Assembly: GCA_028711905.1 (NCBI GenBank)
Contig: JAQTRI010000004.1
Location: 1 to 26,559, forward strand
Reading direction: 5' to 3'
Source of the DNA: Candidatus Wallbacteria bacterium
GTDB lineage: Bacteria > Muiribacteriota > JAQTZZ01
Length of the DNA stretch: 26,559 nucleotides
Shown here: piece by piece, positions 22,965 through 26,559 of the stretch
Layout of the letters: each line of letters opens with the position of its first letter
How positions within the stretch are numbered: position 1 is the first letter of the stretch
Notes under the pieces: model-generated
Seen by the model: the letters and a program-made list of their open reading frames with translations, nothing else
What the model was told of the DNA's origin: nothing
Databases searched by the model: none
Made by a program: the position numbers and the translations under genes

Positions 22965-25882
22965 CGGAAGAGAAAGATTTCAAACATAAGAAAATGATGG
23001 GCACTCTGTTGCTGGAACGCAACCTGGTAACAGAGGAGCAACTTCGCTGGGCCATGGATCAACAGACAGCCACCAAGAAGTTTCTTGGCGAGATTCTGGT
23101 GGATGAGGGGATGGTTCCCAGAGAAGAGATTTTGAAAATTCTGGCCGAGCAGAAAGATGTGCCGTTCATCGATCTGCGCAAGGAAAAATTTCATGTAAAC
23201 CGTGAAATAGTCGCCAGAATTCCACCGGCGTTCATCAGGAAATATCAGGTACTCCCTTATCAGGTAAAAGACGGCGTTCTGCAGGTGCTGATCGGTAATT
23301 TTTCCAGGCTGAAACTGGCGAAAGAAATGGATATCCTTCTTGGTCAGCCGGTAAAGATGAATATTACCACCGAAAAAGGCCTGGAGATGATACTTTCCAG
23401 TGTGCTGGAAAATGTGAAGTACAGGTTCGACCCAAACAGCATGGAATCTGTCCGGTTGAAAAAGCTCCTGGCTGTCAGCCCGGAAGGAAATCCGGAAACC
23501 GGAGGAAGCAGGCCGATGATCGGAGAAATGCTCCTGGAGCGTAATCTGATCACACAGGAGCAATTATCGGTTGCATTGGAAGAGCAGAAAAAAAGCCGTG
23601 TTTCGCTGGAAGAGGTACTGATCAATTCCAGCCTTGTGGCTGAGACAGACCTGATGGAAATCGAAGCCCTGCTTCACGGGACAGTGTTTCTTGATCTCCA
23701 GGGTTTTATTCCCCAGCCCCAGGTGGTCAGGTATTTCAAGATTGAGGATATGGAAGCATTACCTTTTCTTCCACTGTACAAAGAGGGAAATGTTCTAAAA
23801 ATCGCTGTCGCTGATCTGGAACAGACTGAAATTTTTGAAAAGTACAAAGGCAGTGTCAATTCAGAGATGGAATTCTTTCTGTGCCAGGCCGGGCAGATCC
23901 TAAATCTCCTGAAAAAAGTCGACCTTAAGACTTTGGTCAGGCCTGTTGATGATGAAGAAACACGCATCAAGCGCTTACGCGAACTGCGGCTCGGAAATAT
24001 TCTGCACCAACTGGGCTATCTGAAAGCGGATAAATTGAATGAATGTCTGAAGGCATCGTCTGAAAAAGGTGAAAGCCTTTCGTCATATCTGGAAACCAAC
24101 AGGATTCTCAAAAAGCAGGTGATCGATAGCGCGCTGTCAGCCAGAGGGCAGGTTGACTTTATTGATCTTAAGGGATTCGAAGGGGACTTTGAGCTGATAA
24201 GAATCGTCCCCCCGGACCTGTTGAAGAAATGTCGGGGAGTGCCTATCGCGCTCCAGAATGATATGCTGGACTTGGCTGTTGCTGATGACAGCCCGGAATT
24301 ACTCAAGTGGCTGCAGGTGGTGCATCAGGCGACCCAGAAAAAGATCAGGATTAAAATCGGTGATGAAGCGGAAATTTTCAGGATATTGTCTTCTTTTTTT
24401 CCTGATTTCGCGCTTGACAACGAACCGGCACAGCCGCAGCAGCACGAGGAGGAAAAAGCACACGCTCCGACACAGCAGGAGACTTCTGTACAGCAGGAGG
24501 AAGCCCCAGTACAACCGGCCCCGGGCGTGACAGAACCCTTGATTCTCCGCAGCAGAGCTACAATTGTACCGGCAACCACAAAGGAGTTTAATGAGGAATT
24601 TCTGAAAACTTTCGAGGAGTTGACTGATGAGGCAATCAAGCCCGGATTTCCAATTGATGCCGCGGAAAAGCAGATGCTGGAAAGCATGGCTGTTGAAAGA
24701 ACAGCAATAAATTTTCTGGATCATCTTCTAATGCTCGCATCAAAAAAATCCGTAAGTGACATTCATCTCGAACCTTTTCACGACTGTTTTCGCATCAGGC
24801 TCAGGCTGTATAACCAGCTCTATCATTTGATGGATGCGGAATATAATCTTACTTTTCCGGTGATTTCCAGAGTAAAGGAATTATCGTCAGGCATTGATGT
24901 TTCAGAAAAAAAGATTTCGCAGACCGGCAGGCTGAGCTTCAAGAGCGGGAACAGCGAAGTGGAATTTCTGGTTACGATTTTTCCCGGCGCACACGGAGAC
25001 TTTGCTGTATTGAAATCATTGAATACTGTGGACACAAATCGCGGAATCGAACAATCAGGCCTTGACCTGATGGGGCAATTTTACTGGAAGAAGAATCTTA
25101 AACGATCATCTGGACTGATCCTTGTTTCCGGCCCGGCCAGGTCGGGAAAAACAACGACAGCATATACCATGATGAGGTTTTCAAACAGTCTGGGATACAA
25201 AATCATGACTGTGGAAGACCCGGTGGAGCGGCATGTAAAGGGAATCGTTCAGACTCAGGTTTTTGCGAACAGGGTGGAGCCGGAAAAGAGTTATTCTTTT
25301 TCGTCTGGAGTTTACTCATGCAAAGCGGTAAACCCTGACTTGATAATGGTTTCAGATGTCAAAGATGCAGAGACTGCGGAAGCGGTTATCCAGGCTGCTC
25401 TATCAGGTTGTACTGTAATGGCACAGATCTGCGCCGGGGGAATGGCGCAGGCTGTGGAACTGATTCTCAGAACCGGAGTTGATCCGTCCAGGCTGTCCGC
25501 CTGTCTGAAGCTGGTCAACGCGCAGCGGCTGGTGAGGGTGATGTGTCAGGATTGTAAAAAAACTGCTATAAACAGCTCTAAAGTCTTACACATGGCCGGA
25601 TTGGATCAGCAGGATTACCTCTGTCATCAGTATTTTGAAGCCCCGGGGTGCCCGGCCTGTGGATACAAAGGCTTCACCAGGCTTGAAGCAATCCATGAAA
25701 CAGCAGAGATCTCCAAGACTATGCAGGAGAGGATTGCCGGAGGCAATATAGCTGCAGGCGCTATTCAAGTTCTGGCTGTGCAGGAAGGCATGATCGGAAT
25801 GAGGGAATTATTGTTTCAAAGGGCGATTGCCGGCCTCCTTTCATTCCGTGAGTTTGTTTTTACACTGCTTGACATGCCGTGA
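22961..25882 (+). CDS. GspE/PilB-like ATPase with three N-terminal MshEN-type domains and altered active site
   Basis: 973 residues; ordinary GspE/PilB is about 500-570. Three tandem MshEN-like domains (about 8-155, 185-325, 338-483) each begin with a variant of the family helix pattern (GTLLLERNLVTEEQL, IGEMLLERNLITQEQL, RLGNILHQLGYLKADKL). In MshE this domain binds cyclic di-GMP. A Gln/Glu/Pro-rich linker (486-535) leads to the ATPase. SDIHLEP, Walker A GPARSGKT (724-731, Lys730), the Asp box VEDPVE and the CxxC zinc pair (CQDC, CPAC) are kept. The Walker B Glu is Asp799 (MVSDVKD instead of MVGEIRD), the His box LHTND reads ICAGG (His to Cys824), and the arginines before Walker B are lost. 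It may bind ATP but turn over poorly. The ATG overlaps the TPR stop. A regulatory paralogue of the pilus motor is inferred. Confidence 0.88.
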   Translation: MTEEKDFKHKKMMGTLLLERNLVTEEQLRWAMDQQTATKKFLGEILVDEGMVPREEILKILAEQKDVPFIDLRKEKFHVNREIVARIPPAFIRKYQVLPYQVKDGVLQVLIGNFSRLKLAKEMDILLGQPVKMNITTEKGLEMILSSVLENVKYRFDPNSMESVRLKKLLAVSPEGNPETGGSRPMIGEMLLERNLITQEQLSVALEEQKKSRVSLEEVLINSSLVAETDLMEIEALLHGTVFLDLQGFIPQPQVVRYFKIEDMEALPFLPLYKEGNVLKIAVADLEQTEIFEKYKGSVNSEMEFFLCQAGQILNLLKKVDLKTLVRPVDDEETRIKRLRELRLGNILHQLGYLKADKLNECLKASSEKGESLSSYLETNRILKKQVIDSALSARGQVDFIDLKGFEGDFELIRIVPPDLLKKCRGVPIALQNDMLDLAVADDSPELLKWLQVVHQATQKKIRIKIGDEAEIFRILSSFFPDFALDNEPAQPQQHEEEKAHAPTQQETSVQQEEAPVQPAPGVTEPLILRSRATIVPATTKEFNEEFLKTFEELTDEAIKPGFPIDAAEKQMLESMAVERTAINFLDHLLMLASKKSVSDIHLEPFHDCFRIRLRLYNQLYHLMDAEYNLTFPVISRVKELSSGIDVSEKKISQTGRLSFKSGNSEVEFLVTIFPGAHGDFAVLKSLNTVDTNRGIEQSGLDLMGQFYWKKNLKRSSGLILVSGPARSGKTTTAYTMMRFSNSLGYKIMTVEDPVERHVKGIVQTQVFANRVEPEKSYSFSSGVYSCKAVNPDLIMVSDVKDAETAEAVIQAALSGCTVMAQICAGGMAQAVELILRTGVDPSRLSACLKLVNAQRLVRVMCQDCKKTAINSSKVLHMAGLDQQDYLCHQYFEAPGCPACGYKGFTRLEAIHETAEISKTMQERIAGGNIAAGAIQVLAVQEGMIGMRELLFQRAIAGLLSFREFVFTLLDMP

Positions 25883-26403
25883 GAGTTTTTGTTGCGCTGG
25901 ATCTGAAAGAAGAAGACCGGTTAAAGCTGGAAGAAAAATTCGAGCCATTACGAGTGGAATGTGCCGGCATCCGGCTTACCGCACTGCAGAATCTGCATGT
26001 GACCGTCAGGTTTATTGGTGAAATCGAAGAAAAGCTTTTAAAACCGTTGATTCTGGAACTTTCCGGACTTGCGGAGTTTCATCAGCAATACAGGCTTCAT
26101 CTGGCGGGATTGACAGGATTACCCTCTGTAAGCCATGCGCGTGTGCTGGCTGTGGAGGTGAATAATGAAGAAGTGCGATACTTAGCCGCAAAGATCGAGA
26201 AAATAGTATGTGGAATGGGATTTGCACCAGAACAGCGAAACTTTAGAGCACATTTGACTCTGGCACGAATCAAGAACCGGCTATCTGTTGCGGGACTTTG
26301 CCGGGGGCGGTTCGATCTGGATGTCTCAGCTAAGCCGGTTTTATTTGAAAGCAGACTGCATCCACAAGGCCCTGAATACATCAAAATACTTGGTGACAGG
26401 TAA
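25879..26403 (+). CDS. thpR: RNA 2',3'-cyclic phosphodiesterase (ThpR/LigT)
   Basis: 2H phosphoesterase that opens 2',3'-cyclic phosphate ends of RNA, and in some assays ligates tRNA halves. 174 residues, the usual size. Both catalytic HxTx motifs are present: His40-Val-Thr42 (NLHVTVRFIG) and His125-Leu-Thr127 (FRAHLTLAR). The start MRVFVALDL is typical of the family. The GTG start overlaps the stop of the GspE-like gene by four bases (GTGA), so it ends the long operon by coupling rather than by any evident functional link. No terminator-like hairpin was seen after its stop before the tRNA promoter. Confidence 0.95.
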   Translation: MRVFVALDLKEEDRLKLEEKFEPLRVECAGIRLTALQNLHVTVRFIGEIEEKLLKPLILELSGLAEFHQQYRLHLAGLTGLPSVSHARVLAVEVNNEEVRYLAAKIEKIVCGMGFAPEQRNFRAHLTLARIKNRLSVAGLCRGRFDLDVSAKPVLFESRLHPQGPEYIKILGDR

Positions 26404-26447
26404 AAAGCGCAACAAGGTTTATTGTACTGAATACTGAGAACTCATCA

Positions 26448-26476
26448 TTGACATGGGCAGGCGGCATTGATATTAT
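26448..26476 (+). promoter_or_regulatory. Near-consensus sigma70-type promoter of tRNA-Pro
   Basis: TTGACA (26448-26453), a 17-base spacer and TATTAT (26471-26476). This is the best promoter in the window: a perfect -35 box and one mismatch in the -10 box. Predicted start is near 26483, giving an eight-base leader before the tRNA. Confidence 0.85.
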
Positions 26477-26490
26477 TGGTTCGTTTCAGG

Positions 26491-26559
26491 CGGAGTGTAG
26501 CTCAGTCTGGCTAGAGCGCTTGGTTCGGGACCAAGAGGCCGTAGGTTCAAATCCTATCA
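26491..26559 (+). tRNA. tRNA-Pro (anticodon CGG), 3' end cut by window edge
   Basis: The acceptor strand CGGAGTG is followed by TA and the D stem GCTC/GAGC. The anticodon stem is CTTGG/CCAAG with loop TTCGGGA, giving anticodon CGG, which reads CCG (proline). The T arm GTAGG-TTCAAAT-CCTAT is intact. The last two bases CA begin the 3' acceptor strand expected to read CACTCCG, beyond the window. The C at position 1 and the CTTGGTTCGGGACCAAG arm are typical of bacterial tRNA-Pro. About 69 of roughly 77 bases are visible. Confidence 0.95.

Noticed and set aside
22748..23563. 271-codon open frame on the minus strand
   Set aside because: Spans the TPR/GspE-like gene junction in antisense. Both plus-strand genes have good motifs and coupled starts.

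Overview
The window is a densely packed bacterial chromosome segment of roughly 50% GC, judged by eye. It carries 22 protein genes, several joined by ATGA or TGATG overlaps, and one tRNA gene cut by the right edge. I see no insertion sequence, phage gene, CRISPR array or gene-free stretch over 300 bases. A GspF-type platform protein, a GspE-like ATPase with MshEN domains and many membrane proteins suggest a type IV pilus or type II secretion apparatus. A MetV/MetF pair with a corrinoid protein, and a methylmalonyl-CoA decarboxylase-like carboxyltransferase, suggest anaerobic metabolism. The sequence does not identify the species; a deep-branching, probably uncultivated lineage is a guess.

Layout. 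(1) 2-2047, plus strand: 3' end of a corrinoid protein gene, then metV and metF (one-carbon metabolism). (2) 2061-5155, minus strand: an exported protein made of about seven carboxypeptidase-regulatory-like beta-sandwich repeats, then a GspF/PilC-family protein. (3) 5260-7032, plus strand: umuD and umuC (SOS mutagenesis), preceded by a 13-bp palindrome. (4) 7066-12097, plus strand: a fold-type II PLP enzyme with a promoter overlapping the umuC stop, glucose-6-phosphate isomerase, and a DUF2723-like membrane protein with a long C-terminal part. (5) 12203-15183, plus strand: a small membrane-anchored TPR protein, then rnhB, a FliK-like gene, a stand-alone FlhB C-terminal domain gene and yraN. 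The rnhB-ylqG-ylqH order matches Firmicutes.

(6) 15201-26403, plus strand: a strong promoter flanked by inverted repeats precedes nine closely packed genes, probably one long operon. They encode a class III adenylate cyclase (HEAT-like region, four TM segments, GAF, cyclase), an 80-residue membrane protein, a second four-TM protein with a GAF-like end, a carboxyltransferase of the PccB/MmdA family, a biotin carboxylase homologue that has lost almost all its catalytic residues, a biotin carrier protein, a TPR protein, a GspE-like ATPase with three tandem MshEN-like domains and a degraded active site, and ThpR. (7) 26448-26559: a near-consensus promoter and tRNA-Pro(CGG).

The most unusual content is region 6. 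Two pseudoenzyme-like proteins, a dead biotin carboxylase and a GspE-like ATPase with altered Walker B and His motifs, sit in one operon with cyclase/GAF signalling proteins and a biotin-dependent carboxyltransferase. That the operon acts as one system is inference from gene order.
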